Shown here in pieces: positions 1 through 8,089 of a DNA stretch of 11,932 nt; the first letter of the stretch is position 1; each line of letters starts with the position of its first letter. The notes under the pieces are model-generated. The model was given only the letters and a program-made list of their open reading frames with translations. It did no database searches and was not told the DNA's origin. The DNA lies in the NCBI GenBank assembly GCA_903921605.1, contig CAIXQV010001034.1:1-11932 (forward strand), read 5' to 3'. Made by a program: the position numbers and the translations under genes. This DNA is from an uncultured Planctomycetaceae bacterium (lineage in GTDB: Bacteria > Planctomycetota > Planctomycetia > Planctomycetales > Planctomycetaceae).

Positions 1-504
1 AAGCGAGGATCTGTTGTCGCACTAAAAGTAGAGATCGGAACTCTAAAGTATGGAACTCCGGAAGAAACGCAGAAAAAGCTGGAAGAGGCGTTTCAGAAAC
101 GTCTGGCCGCAGACGGAATGACTTCCACCGGAAGTCCAGCCGCCGTGTTGAGTGTCACGTACTCGGAAGCGGACGGTAAGGAAATGTTCTCGCAGGGACG
201 AGGTCTGCCCGGATTTCCGACTCCACCAGCTCAGCCGCCTTCTGGAACGCCAATTCAATCGACCGTTGGCTTGATCAAATTGGCATTGCAGATTTCAGGC
301 GAAGCTCAGCCGGTATGGTCGACGGATCTGCTGATCAATCCCAGCGTGCTCCTGATTCGCGGCAATGCCGATGCGCAGGCGGCTCGCGATGCGATGTTCG
401 AAACGGCTCAGAGACAAATCACGTCAGCTGCTATTCCCTACTTTGTGCCGAGTGATCCTGCTTTGCTGATGTTGCCCGGACAGACCATATATTCTGCCGA
501 GTAA
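1..504 (+). CDS. Hypothetical protein, C-terminal part (5' end outside window)
   Basis: The reading frame is open from base 1 to the TAA at 502-504 and encodes 167 residues. The first internal ATG is at 118, but the 39 codons before it are coding-like (lysine/glutamate-rich, with a predicted helix around EETQKKLEEAFQKRL). The gene therefore very likely starts upstream of the window. The middle is proline-rich (GLPGFPTPPAQPPSGTP), and the C-terminal half looks like a mixed alpha/beta domain ending in a helix and a short hydrophobic tail. No signal peptide or membrane span lies in the visible part. I do not recognise a family. It converges on the phosphoesterase gene that ends at 579, so the two genes are not co-transcribed. 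Coding status is fairly secure, function unknown. Confidence 0.75.
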   Translation, partial: KRGSVVALKVEIGTLKYGTPEETQKKLEEAFQKRLAADGMTSTGSPAAVLSVTYSEADGKEMFSQGRGLPGFPTPPAQPPSGTPIQSTVGLIKLALQISGEAQPVWSTDLLINPSVLLIRGNADAQAARDAMFETAQRQITSAAIPYFVPSDPALLMLPGQTIYSAE

Positions 505-509
505 TGAGG

Positions 510-530
510 CATCTTCCGCTGGAAAAGATG
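510..530. terminator. Weak hairpin between convergent genes
   Basis: Six perfect pairs, CATCTT (510-515) with AAGATG (525-530), plus an inner CC/GG pair with a two-base bulge, sit 5 nt after the stop codon at 504. The next gene on the other strand ends at 579. The position fits a shared terminator, but there is no real T run on either side, so this is a weak call. Confidence 0.3.
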
Positions 531-578
531 GAAATCATATTCCCGCTGTGGACAGGACTCCTCGTAACCTCACTCCAG

Positions 579-1391
579 TCACTTACTCCGGACTTCAAAC
601 ACGGCCAGTACCGGACAATGATCTGATGCCATCGGCTCCGCGATGACCTCGGAAGAGATCATTTTCAGAGAGTCACCGCGATGGAAGATATAGTCGATTC
701 GTGAGCGAGGATTCGCGGACGGAGCACTTGGTGCCGCTCCTGCATCAATCGCATTCTTCCACTTTTCATCAAGGATCCGAATCGGTTCCGACCCGGGCTC
801 GGCATTCATATCGCCCGCCAGAATCGTCGTCATCTTATCGACGCCGAAGAGCTTATTGATCGCCCTGGCTTCTGCAACTCGATCCGGTTCCATATTGTGC
901 TGAAAATGAGTGCTGATAAAGTTCAGTCGCTCCCCGCTGGGCAACGTCACAATGACCGAAATCGCTCCGCGAGGATAGGTCGTGACTTCCGGAGTCGCTT
1001 CGGTATACGGCAGCGGCTGGATCAGGACATTCTCGACGGGAAGATTCGTCAGCACCGCATTGCCGAACAACCCACCTTCATAGTGCTGCGTCGGCCCGAA
1101 ATGAGACTTCAGATTCGTAAGTTCTCCCAGGATCCTCACCTCGTGCAGCCTTCCGGAACGTTTCACACCGACATCAACCTCCTGTAATGCCACCAGGTCG
1201 GGCTTCGCAGCATTGATGACATCAGCCAATCGCTGCAGGTTGTATTCTCCGTCATTGCCCTGACCATAATGAATGTTATAGCACAGCACTCGCAGAGTGC
1301 CAGGTTCCTCTGCCACGCTCACTAACGAACCGAGTAGTGTGGCCACCAGAGCCACGAGAACACGCAACCGGAGATATTGAGGCGTCTGCAT
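579..1391 (-). CDS. Secreted endonuclease/exonuclease/phosphatase-fold hydrolase
   Basis: A 270-residue protein of the DNase I-like (EEP) superfamily, whose members are metal-dependent phosphodiester or phosphomonoester hydrolases. The family's catalytic landmarks appear in order: CYNIHYG (N39), ALQEVD (E71, metal ligand), STHFQH (H162), GDMNAEPGS (D194 and N196), RIDYIF (D233) and the closing SDHCPV (D257, H258). All key residues are present and the length is normal for a single-domain member. Residues 1-27 look like a signal peptide: LRLR, then a hydrophobic stretch VLVALVATLL, then a cleavage-like VSVA before EE. The product is therefore probably exported. The ATG at 1391 keeps that signal peptide; the ribosome binding site is poor. 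It lies 260 nt downstream of kdpE on the same strand and is probably a separate unit. The substrate (nucleic acid, phospholipid head group or inositol phosphate) cannot be told from sequence. Confidence 0.92.
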   Translation of the reverse strand: MQTPQYLRLRVLVALVATLLGSLVSVAEEPGTLRVLCYNIHYGQGNDGEYNLQRLADVINAAKPDLVALQEVDVGVKRSGRLHEVRILGELTNLKSHFGPTQHYEGGLFGNAVLTNLPVENVLIQPLPYTEATPEVTTYPRGAISVIVTLPSGERLNFISTHFQHNMEPDRVAEARAINKLFGVDKMTTILAGDMNAEPGSEPIRILDEKWKNAIDAGAAPSAPSANPRSRIDYIFHRGDSLKMISSEVIAEPMASDHCPVLAVFEVRSK

Positions 1392-1651
1392 GCTGTAATT
1401 CTCGCTCAGAAAAACGTCTTTTGACGAGCAGTTGCTGGGAAAAGAATACTGACCGATCGCCGTTGCAAGCGATCAGGGAAGGAGCATACCGTTAACATCA
1501 GTTCGCGGCGAATGAGTTTGAATTCGACGGTCAATTCGCAATCTGACTAATCACTTCGACCTGGTGTCTGAGCTTGCATGCGGAGCTCATTGGCATGGAA
1601 AGAGCACCGCCGTTTCATCAGGAACCAGCAACATACGAATGGTCTCGGTTC
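1392..1651. other. Intergenic region between kdpE and the phosphoesterase gene
   Basis: This 260-nt stretch has no convincing gene. It holds a 6-bp inverted repeat, GATCGC (1455-1460) with GCGATC (1469-1474), which could form a hairpin downstream of kdpE on the minus strand. It also holds a very short CGTC-AAAA-GACG hairpin (1415-1426, read on the minus strand) followed by five T's just before the phosphoesterase start. Either could act as a weak terminator. No clear promoter is visible. Confidence 0.4.
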
Positions 1652-2344
1652 TCATTCCACAGCAAATCGATAGCCAACTCCCTGTTCTGTCACAATGTAC
1701 CGCGGTCGCGCGGGATCGTCTTCCAGTTTTCGCCGCAGGCTGGCCACAAAGACTCGCAGATAATGGTTCTCCTGAGAATCCTGCGGTCCCCAGACTTCTC
1801 TCAGCAAAAACCGATGAGTCAGCACCTTGCCCGCCTGCTTCAGCATAGTGACCAACAGCTTGTACTCGATCGGCGTAAGATGAATGATCTCGTCTCGACG
1901 TTTGACAACTCTGGCCGCAAGATCAACTCGCAGCTCTCCGATCGTGATCGCCGTCTCCTCCGGGCCGGTTCGGTGAGCATGTCGCAGAGCCGTTCGCATG
2001 CGAGCCATCAATTCCCCGGTCCCAAACGGCTTCGTGACATAGTCGTCAGCCCCATGATCCAGAGCTTTAATTTTCTGAGGTTCCTGATCACGAGCAGACA
2101 GCACAATGATCGGCGCGGTGCACCATTCACGAAGCCGCAGAAGCACGTCCTGACCGTCCATGTCGGGCAGACCAAGATCCAGAATGATCAGATCGGGCGG
2201 CTGGGCAGTCGCCATCTGCAGGCCCAGAGCTCCCGTGGGAGCCTCCGAGACGCGATAACCTTCACTGCCCAACGATGCACGCAGGAACCTGCGAATCGGG
2301 AGTTCGTCTTCGATGATCAGAATGTGGTGGTCGCCAAGTCCCAT
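1652..2344 (-). CDS. kdpE: KdpE, potassium-responsive OmpR-family response regulator
   Basis: A 230-residue two-domain regulator, the usual length for KdpE. The receiver domain (about 7-120) has the acidic pair E12/D13, the phosphoacceptor D56 in LIILDLGLPDMDG, S83 in VLSARD and K105 in DYVTKPFG. The winged-helix DNA-binding domain (about 131-229) has LTPIEYKLLVTML, VWGPQDSQENHYLRVFVASL and the closing TEQGVGYRF (219-227). The REWCTAPIIVLSARDQEPQK stretch and the GPQ-xx-xEN-HYLRVFVASLRRK region are characteristic of KdpE rather than other OmpR-type regulators. It should be phosphorylated by KdpD and activate the structural genes upstream. The start is ATG at 2344; no clear Shine-Dalgarno sequence precedes it. 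It is unusually far (174 nt) from kdpD, and the gap contains a palindromic repeat. Confidence 0.96.
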   Translation of the reverse strand: MGLGDHHILIIEDELPIRRFLRASLGSEGYRVSEAPTGALGLQMATAQPPDLIILDLGLPDMDGQDVLLRLREWCTAPIIVLSARDQEPQKIKALDHGADDYVTKPFGTGELMARMRTALRHAHRTGPEETAITIGELRVDLAARVVKRRDEIIHLTPIEYKLLVTMLKQAGKVLTHRFLLREVWGPQDSQENHYLRVFVASLRRKLEDDPARPRYIVTEQGVGYRFAVE

Positions 2345-2414
2345 GAAATCATTCTACATCGACTTGTCGATCTTTTGAGGGAAATGACCTGGATGGCGTG
2401 TGACTTTGTCTTTT

Positions 2415-2500
2415 AAAGCTAACGGCGCAAGCCGTCCGGTGTGATTGTTCGCCGTAAACTCTGCCGGACGGCATGCATGACTACGTCTTAACGCGTAGGC
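2415..2500. repeat. REP-like palindromic element in the kdpD-kdpE gap
   Basis: The spacer contains a perfect 9-bp inverted repeat, GCCGTCCGG (2431-2439) and CCGGACGGC (2464-2472). The left arm is preceded by GCTAACGGCGCAA. A second stem-loop, CTACG (2481-2485) with CGTAG (2494-2498), lies next to it on the kdpD side. The GCTAACG core recurs in the palindrome between kdpA and kdpB, which suggests a dispersed repeat family. On the transcript both stems fall between the kdpD stop and the kdpE start. They could protect the 3' end, attenuate kdpE expression, or be neutral selfish sequence. There is no U run to make this a standard terminator. Confidence 0.6.
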
Positions 2501-2518
2501 TCGTTGAGTTCTGTTTAA

Positions 2519-5239
2519 TCACGTTCGATCCGCCACATCAAGCGGTACCTGCGGTGAATCTTTCCGGATCGGCAGTCGCAGCACAAACTCAGCTCCTGCA
2601 CTCGGTCGATTGAGTGCGTTGATTTCACCGCCGTGGTTACTGGCGATCGCACGACAGATTGCCAGGCCCAGTCCGCTGCCGCGTCCCCCATCGGCTGACG
2701 GCGTGGCTCGGAAGAATTTATCGAAGATGCGATTCTCCGCACCTTTGGGAAATCCAGGCCCATTGTCTGCGACCGAGATTCGCACGAAGCGACCATCGAT
2801 CGCCGCACTGACGGAGACTCTGGTGCCGACTGGTGTGTAACGAGCCGCGTTCTCGAGAAGATTCACGAAGACCTGCTCCATCAACAAACCATCCATCCAA
2901 AGCAGAGGCAGGTCGGCGGGCAAATCTACTGCAACCTCGTGATCCGCAAGTTCGCGGCGAGTCCTGTGCAATGCAGAACCAATGATCTCCTCTAGCACAT
3001 GCCACTGCATATTCGGCGTCGCACCACCGGCATCCAGTTTGGACATCTGCAGAATATTCTCCAGCAGACGATTCAAGCGAGCAGCCTCGTCCGCGACCGT
3101 CTCCAGCAACTGCCTTCGAGTCGTCTCATCAAGCCCATGAGCCTCCAACAAACTGCTGCTGGCGCCAGCGATTGACGCGAGTGGAGTCTTCAAATCATGC
3201 GAAACGCTACTCAGCAAACTACTCCGCACATGCTCGGCCTCAGCTTCAATGCGAGCATCCGCGGCCTCAATCGCCAATTGATCTCGCTCCAACGCTAAGG
3301 CCAGTTGATTCGCACAGGCTTCCAGAAAACGGCGCTGATCAGGAGCCAGCAGTGTTTCGGGCTGAGATACTCGAATCGCAATCGCTCCCAATGTTCGTTG
3401 CGAACCAGTCAGAGGAAGAAACAGCGCGGTCGCATTGGGAAGAGTATTCGTCCCGGCGCCAGCGATCTGGGAGTGTTCAGCAACCCACTGAGCTGCGGGA
3501 AGGCTGACGGCGTGGCGAGCAATCGCGTTCTCTTGTCCGTAAACGATCTCAAGACTTGTCGATTTCGCATCGGCAGACGATCGTTCCAGATAGATTGCAA
3601 CCTCACCACTCAAAAGATCCGACATCTTTTCTCCGGCGGCTCCGGCGAGAAACACATTGCCATACAACGAACTGAGTTGCTTGCCAAGTTCATACAACGC
3701 CGACGTTCGTCGCTCACGCAGGCGAGTACTCAAGACCTGTGCGCGCAGTCGCGAGGTTAAAGTACTGATCACAAGCCCAATCGCCAGCATCACTCCGAAT
3801 GTCACAATATACTGCGCATCGGCGACGGCAAACGTGCGATAAGGCGGAACGAAAAAGAAGTCAAACACAAGAACCGCGAGGACACTGGCCAGAATCGCGG
3901 GACCTCTTCCAAAACGAAAGGCCGCTAGAGCCACGGCCGCCAAAAACAGCATTACGGTATTGGCTTCGGCATCCGCCAAATGCAATGATCGCAATCCCGA
4001 CGCGGCAATCCCCGCCAGAAGTATAAGGCCTCCGGAAAAGGCATACGGAATCAGATTCACGGGTGGTGGTGGTGTTTGACGCGAAATCGGAGTTGGCGAT
4101 TCTTCCGATCCATGAATCACGTAGACATCAATCTCACGGCTCTGTTCCAGCAAGTCATCGACCGCCGATCCCCAAAAGACTCTTCGCCAACGCGGTTGAT
4201 TCGTTTTGCCAATGAAGATCTTCGTGACGTTTCGAGACCGAGCGAAATCCAGAATTGTTTCGGTGATACTTTGACCAGCGATTGTAACGGTCTCTGCTCC
4301 CAGCCGTTCCGCAAGGCGAAAATGATTGGCAATTTGCTGTGCGGCCGGACCTTGAGAAATCTCACCGGTCAAATCCACCGACACCGCCATCCACGGGGCA
4401 TCCAGTGCCGCGGCCATGCGTTTTGCTGTGCGGATCACGCGTGCCGTCGTCGGGCTGGGGCCGATGCAGACAAGCAGTCGTTCGTTGGTGGCCCACGGTT
4501 CCGGAGCGGACTTGTCACGTCTTGCAGATTCGACATCGGTGTGAATTCTGCGAGCAGCCTGGCGGAGCGAAAGTTCTCGCAAGGCTGACAGATTCGATTT
4601 CTGGAAGAAGCTCAGGATGGCTCGTTGAGCCTGTTCTGGCAGATAAATCTTGCCGGCCTGCAGTCGCTCCAGCAGCTCTTCTGGTGTAATGTCGACGAGT
4701 TCAAGATCAACGGCCGAATCGAAGACTCGATCCGGAACTGTTTCGCGAACAGTGATCCCTGTGATCTGACCGATGACATCGTTCAGGCTCTCGATGTGCT
4801 GAACGTTCAGCGTCGTCCAGACATTGATCCCCTCTCCCAGCAGCTCTTCAATATCCTGCCATCGCTTTTCATGGCGACAGCCGACCGCGTTCGTATGAGC
4901 CAGTTCATCGACAAGTAAAGTCTCTGGCCGCAAATGCAGCGCTCCATCGACGTCAAATTCACGCAGAGTAACTCCGCGGTAGGAGATCTCCTTCTGCGGC
5001 AGGACCGTCAAACCGTCGACCAAAGCCTGAGTCGCCGGCCGAGCGTGCGGCTCAACATAGCCCACGACCACGTTTCGCCCCTGAGCCTTCGCCTGATGCG
5101 CAGCCTGCAGCATGGTGTACGTTTTGCCGACACCAGCTGCGTAGCCAAAAAAGATCCTGAGCGATCCACGCTGGGACTCGGCCTCTTCGGCTTTCACTTG
5201 AGCAAGCAACGCATCGGGATCGGGGCGACGTTCGGGCAT
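2519..5239 (-). CDS. kdpD: KdpD, potassium/turgor sensor histidine kinase
   Basis: A 906-residue membrane sensor kinase with the full KdpD architecture. The N-terminal KdpD domain (about 22-230) has Walker A GYAAGVGKT (32-40) and a Walker B-like LLVDELAHTN (108-117). A UspA-like domain follows at about 253-377. A four-helix DUF4118 membrane module spans about 397-495, with hydrophobic stretches near 397-415, 425-441, 447-463 and 474-493. A GAF-like region covers about 515-650. The kinase core has H-box SVSHDLKTP with the phosphorylated H681, N-box NLLENAARYTP (N797), G1 box VADNGPGF (823-830), F-box IFDKFFR and G2 box GRGSGLGLA. Nothing is missing. It autophosphorylates, transfers phosphate to KdpE, and is known in the family to have phosphatase activity when potassium is plentiful. 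The ATG at 5239 lies 10 nt after the kdpC stop, so translation is probably coupled; no strong ribosome binding site of its own is seen. Confidence 0.97.
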   Translation of the reverse strand: MPERRPDPDALLAQVKAEEAESQRGSLRIFFGYAAGVGKTYTMLQAAHQAKAQGRNVVVGYVEPHARPATQALVDGLTVLPQKEISYRGVTLREFDVDGALHLRPETLLVDELAHTNAVGCRHEKRWQDIEELLGEGINVWTTLNVQHIESLNDVIGQITGITVRETVPDRVFDSAVDLELVDITPEELLERLQAGKIYLPEQAQRAILSFFQKSNLSALRELSLRQAARRIHTDVESARRDKSAPEPWATNERLLVCIGPSPTTARVIRTAKRMAAALDAPWMAVSVDLTGEISQGPAAQQIANHFRLAERLGAETVTIAGQSITETILDFARSRNVTKIFIGKTNQPRWRRVFWGSAVDDLLEQSREIDVYVIHGSEESPTPISRQTPPPPVNLIPYAFSGGLILLAGIAASGLRSLHLADAEANTVMLFLAAVALAAFRFGRGPAILASVLAVLVFDFFFVPPYRTFAVADAQYIVTFGVMLAIGLVISTLTSRLRAQVLSTRLRERRTSALYELGKQLSSLYGNVFLAGAAGEKMSDLLSGEVAIYLERSSADAKSTSLEIVYGQENAIARHAVSLPAAQWVAEHSQIAGAGTNTLPNATALFLPLTGSQRTLGAIAIRVSQPETLLAPDQRRFLEACANQLALALERDQLAIEAADARIEAEAEHVRSSLLSSVSHDLKTPLASIAGASSSLLEAHGLDETTRRQLLETVADEAARLNRLLENILQMSKLDAGGATPNMQWHVLEEIIGSALHRTRRELADHEVAVDLPADLPLLWMDGLLMEQVFVNLLENAARYTPVGTRVSVSAAIDGRFVRISVADNGPGFPKGAENRIFDKFFRATPSADGGRGSGLGLAICRAIASNHGGEINALNRPSAGAEFVLRLPIRKDSPQVPLDVADRT

Positions 5240-5249
5240 GGGGGTGATC

Positions 5250-5828
5250 TTACTCTTCGGCGGTCATTTGATCGAGTGACACGTTCAGCAGCAGCACGTT
5301 GACTCGAGGTTCCCCGAGTACTCCGAAAGTGCGTCCTTCCGTGTGCTCCGCAACCAGTCTGCGTACTTCTTCAACGGGGATCTGACGAGCCTTCGCGACA
5401 CGCTCAGCCTGCCACTCAGCCGCGGCTGGACTGATATGAGGATCCAACCCACTGGCCGATGATGTGACGAGGTCCGCCGGTACGACCGCGTTTGAAGAAC
5501 CGGCCGATTTGAGAGCCGTGATTCTGGCGGTGGCAGTCTCAATTAGTGCTGGATGCATCGGCCCATAATTGGAACCACTCGAAGCCGCCGCGTTGTACGG
5601 TGTAACACTCGTCGCCGACAAACGAGACCAGAAATACTTTGGACTCGTAAACGTTTGGCCAATCAGCGATGAACCGATCTGTTGCTTCTTGTTCAGAACA
5701 ATGCTGCCGTTGGCCTGATTTGGAAACATCAGTTGAGCAATGGCCGTAACCACTAACGGATAAATTCCGCCGGTGAGTAGCGTAAGAGTCAGCAACATCA
5801 AGGTTGCTGTTCGCAATTGTTGAAACAT
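5250..5828 (-). CDS. kdpC: KdpC, accessory subunit of the K+-transporting ATPase
   Basis: A 192-residue KdpC, the normal family length. It has one N-terminal membrane helix (about 8-33, LMLLTLTLLTGGIYPLVVTA) and a soluble domain outside the cytoplasm. Family motifs are SSLIGQ (53-58), KYFWSR (64-69), ASSGSNYGP (82-90), VPADLVTSSASGLDPHISP (116-134), the helix QAERVAKARQIP, and GEPRVNVLLLN near the C terminus. Some positions differ from the commonest form (YFWSRLSA where SRPSA is usual, and GSNYGP where GSNLGP is usual), but these look like natural variation. KdpC binds KdpA and KdpB and is thought to raise the ATP affinity of the complex. The start is supported by an AAGGA sequence 9 nt upstream of the ATG. 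It precedes kdpD by 10 nt. Confidence 0.97.
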   Translation of the reverse strand: MFQQLRTATLMLLTLTLLTGGIYPLVVTAIAQLMFPNQANGSIVLNKKQQIGSSLIGQTFTSPKYFWSRLSATSVTPYNAAASSGSNYGPMHPALIETATARITALKSAGSSNAVVPADLVTSSASGLDPHISPAAAEWQAERVAKARQIPVEEVRRLVAEHTEGRTFGVLGEPRVNVLLLNVSLDQMTAEE

Positions 5829-5902
5829 GTCTGATTATCCTTCGATAGTACAAATGAATTGTTCGTTTAACGGCAGGCCGCAGGCGTCTGCGTTGCTTCT
5901 GC
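5829..5902. other. kdpB-kdpC spacer with a short hairpin
   Basis: This 74-nt gap holds a perfect stem-loop, CGCAG (5879-5883) and CTGCG (5888-5892) with a four-base loop, just after the kdpB stop. The kdpC ribosome binding site (AAGGA on the minus strand) lies at its other end. It may be a degenerate copy of the repeats in the other spacers or simple mRNA structure. Confidence 0.4.
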
Positions 5903-7966
5903 TCACGCCAAACCACACAACGTCAACATCACATCGATCACCTTGATCCCCACGAACGGCACGATGAGTCCTCCCACACCGTAAATCAGCATGTTATTTC
6001 TCAACAATTGCGCCGCTCCGACGGGGCGATAGTTGACTCCCTTCAACGCCAGAGGCACCAACGCGATAATGATCAGAGCGTTAAAAATCACCGCTGACAG
6101 AATCGCACTGGCCGGGGAAGTCAGGTGCATCAGGTCGAGAGTTTTCAACGCCGGATAAGTCGCGGCGAACGCAGCGGGCAGGATTGCAAAATACTTGGCC
6201 ACATCATTGGCGATACTGAACGTTGTGAGAGATCCTCGCGTCATCAACAGTTGCTTGCCAATGTTGACGATCTCGATCAGCTTTGTGGGATTCGAATCGA
6301 GATCAACCATGTTGCCAGCTTCTTTTGCAGCCTGCGTTCCGCTATTCATCGCTACTGCAACGTCCGCTTGAGCCAACGCCGGAGCGTCGTTGGTTCCGTC
6401 GCCCGTCATTGCGACAAGACGTCCGCCCTTTTGATAGTCGCGAATCAACGCCAGCTTGGCTTCCGGAGTGGCCTCGGCCAGATAATCGTCGACTCCGGCT
6501 TCAGCTGCGATGGCCGCCGCCGTCAGAGGATTATCGCCGGTGATCATCACCGTCTTGATCCCCATCTGACGCAGTTCAGCAAAGCGTTCCTTGATGCCGC
6601 CTTTCACAATATCCTTCAGTTCGATCACACCCAGCACTTTCGCGTCACGACTGACAACCAACGGCGTACCGCCCGACTTCGCAACTCGCTGAGCTGCCGC
6701 GCGAACGTCATCGGGAAGATAGCCGCCGAGTGCTCGTACGTGAGCTTCAATCGCTTCCGAGGCACCTTTGCGAATTTCATGGCCGTCCAGACTGACGCCG
6801 CTCATACGAGTTCTCGCTGAGAACGGCACAAACTCCGGCTTCATTTGTTCGAGATCCCGACCTCGCAAACCAAACTGGTTCTTCGCCAATACCGCGATGC
6901 TGCGACCTTCCGCTGTTTCATCCGCCATAGAGGCCAGATGAGCAACCTCGGCCAGTTCGCTGTCTTTGATTCCTTCAGCCGGTATGAAGCTGGTGGCCTG
7001 ACGATTGCCCAAAGTGATCGTACCGGTCTTGTCGAGCAGCAATACGTCAACGTCGCCAGCCGCTTCCACAGCACGACCCGACATCGCGACGACTCGAGCC
7101 TGGCTTAGACGGTTCATGCCGGCGATTCCGATGGCTGAAAGCAATGCGCCGATTGTGGTCGGAGCCAGACAAACGAACAACGCCACCAGCACAGTCAGAC
7201 TGATCGCCGTGCCCTGGCCGGAAATCTTTACACTGAAAATCGAATAAGGCAGCAGCGTTGCAACGACGAGAAGAAAGATCAGCGTCAACGCGGCGAGGAG
7301 AATGGCTAAAGCAATTTCGTTCGGGGTCTTTTGACGCTTGGCACCTTCGACCATTGCAATCATACGATCCAGAAAGCTGTCGCCGGGCAGCGTCTTTACT
7401 TCAATAATCAACCAGTCCGAGATGACTCGCGTTCCACCAGTGACCGAGCTGCGATCACCACCGCTCTCACGGACCACCGGAGCACTTTCCCCTGTTACCG
7501 CACTTTCGTCGACCGAAGCGACACCTTCGACAATTTCGCCATCGACCGGAATCGTCTCACCGGCTCGCACAATCAGCAGTTCGCCAATTTTGAGCTCAGT
7601 CGCGGCAACGGCCTGAGGCTTTTGATCGGTCTTGCTGGTGATTCGATGAGCCGTCACTGTCGTGCGGCTCTTCTTCAGTGAAACTGCCTGTGCTTTCCCG
7701 TGTCCCTCGGCAATCGCTTCGGCGAAGTTTGCGAAGAGGACCGTGAACCACAGCCACACAGCGATGCTGAGGTTGAACGTTGACGATTCAGTGCCGGGGG
7801 TGGTCAGCGACTTTATCCACAGAACCGTGGTGAAGATGCTGCCAAGATAGACCGCAAACATGACGGGGTTCTTGAGCTGCAGTCGCGGATCCAGTTTTTG
7901 CACTGACGACCAGATGGCCTGACCGAGAATTTTCTGATCCAGAAGTTTGGGAGCAGTTTTATCCAT
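5903..7966 (-). CDS. kdpB: KdpB, catalytic P-type ATPase subunit
   Basis: A 687-residue P1A-type ATPase, close to the usual length of about 680. The transmembrane hairpin M1-M2 is at about 35-90. The actuator domain carries [11 protein letters not shown], with the dephosphorylation loop TGES at 158-161. The M3-M4 helices contain [15 protein letters not shown] (266-280). The phosphorylation site is DKTGT, with the aspartate at 312. The nucleotide-binding domain includes KGAS and [18 protein letters not shown] motifs. The hinge has MITGDNP (474-480) and [10 protein letters not shown] (520-529), and C-terminal membrane helices run from about 585. All catalytic residues are present. KdpB hydrolyses ATP and drives K+ from KdpA into the cytoplasm. 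The N terminus [14 protein letters not shown] and the ATG at 7966 fit the family, but the ribosome binding site is weak (GGA about 9 nt upstream). The gene is separated from kdpA by 123 nt containing a palindromic repeat, which is unusual because these genes are normally adjacent. Confidence 0.98.
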   Translation of the reverse strand: MDKTAPKLLDQKILGQAIWSSVQKLDPRLQLKNPVMFAVYLGSIFTTVLWIKSLTTPGTESSTFNLSIAVWLWFTVLFANFAEAIAEGHGKAQAVSLKKSRTTVTAHRITSKTDQKPQAVAATELKIGELLIVRAGETIPVDGEIVEGVASVDESAVTGESAPVVRESGGDRSSVTGGTRVISDWLIIEVKTLPGDSFLDRMIAMVEGAKRQKTPNEIALAILLAALTLIFLLVVATLLPYSIFSVKISGQGTAISLTVLVALFVCLAPTTIGALLSAIGIAGMNRLSQARVVAMSGRAVEAAGDVDVLLLDKTGTITLGNRQATSFIPAEGIKDSELAEVAHLASMADETAEGRSIAVLAKNQFGLRGRDLEQMKPEFVPFSARTRMSGVSLDGHEIRKGASEAIEAHVRALGGYLPDDVRAAAQRVAKSGGTPLVVSRDAKVLGVIELKDIVKGGIKERFAELRQMGIKTVMITGDNPLTAAAIAAEAGVDDYLAEATPEAKLALIRDYQKGGRLVAMTGDGTNDAPALAQADVAVAMNSGTQAAKEAGNMVDLDSNPTKLIEIVNIGKQLLMTRGSLTTFSIANDVAKYFAILPAAFAATYPALKTLDLMHLTSPASAILSAVIFNALIIIALVPLALKGVNYRPVGAAQLLRNNMLIYGVGGLIVPFVGIKVIDVMLTLCGLA

Positions 7967-7995
7967 GAGAGTGATTCCGTTGAATTAGTCGTTTG

Positions 7996-8074
7996 ATCAG
8001 CCGCTGGGCGTTAGCCCCCGGTTGATCGCTGTGTTTTGCGAGTGAAAACCGGACGCTAACGCGTTCCGGCTGAT
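7996..8074. repeat. 79-bp REP-like imperfect palindrome between kdpA and kdpB
   Basis: Two 28-nt arms, 7996-8023 and 8047-8074, are inverted copies matching at 22 of 28 positions, with a 23-nt centre. The conserved blocks are ATCAGCCG, GCGTTAGC and CCGGTT. The right arm reads CCGGACGCTAACGCG on the plus strand and shares GCTAACG with the element between kdpD and kdpE. The element occupies most of the 123-nt kdpA-kdpB spacer without overlapping either gene, as expected for a dispersed intergenic palindrome. In the mRNA it would form a long hairpin after kdpA, which could change the ratio of KdpA to KdpB. Confidence 0.75.
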
Positions 8075-8089
8075 GGCATCAGGAGGCCT

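Noticed and set aside
1574..2416. A 280-codon open frame on the plus strand opposite kdpE
   Set aside because: It is antisense to a clear kdpE; its composition is that of a shadow frame and it has no recognisable motif.
2431..2472. Rho-independent terminator between kdpD and kdpE
   Set aside because: The 9-bp stem is strong, but the loop is 24 nt long and there is no T run after it on the minus strand; a repeat-type palindrome fits better.
6125..6820. A 231-codon plus-strand frame inside kdpB
   Set aside because: It is antisense to conserved KdpB catalytic domains and has no domain signature.
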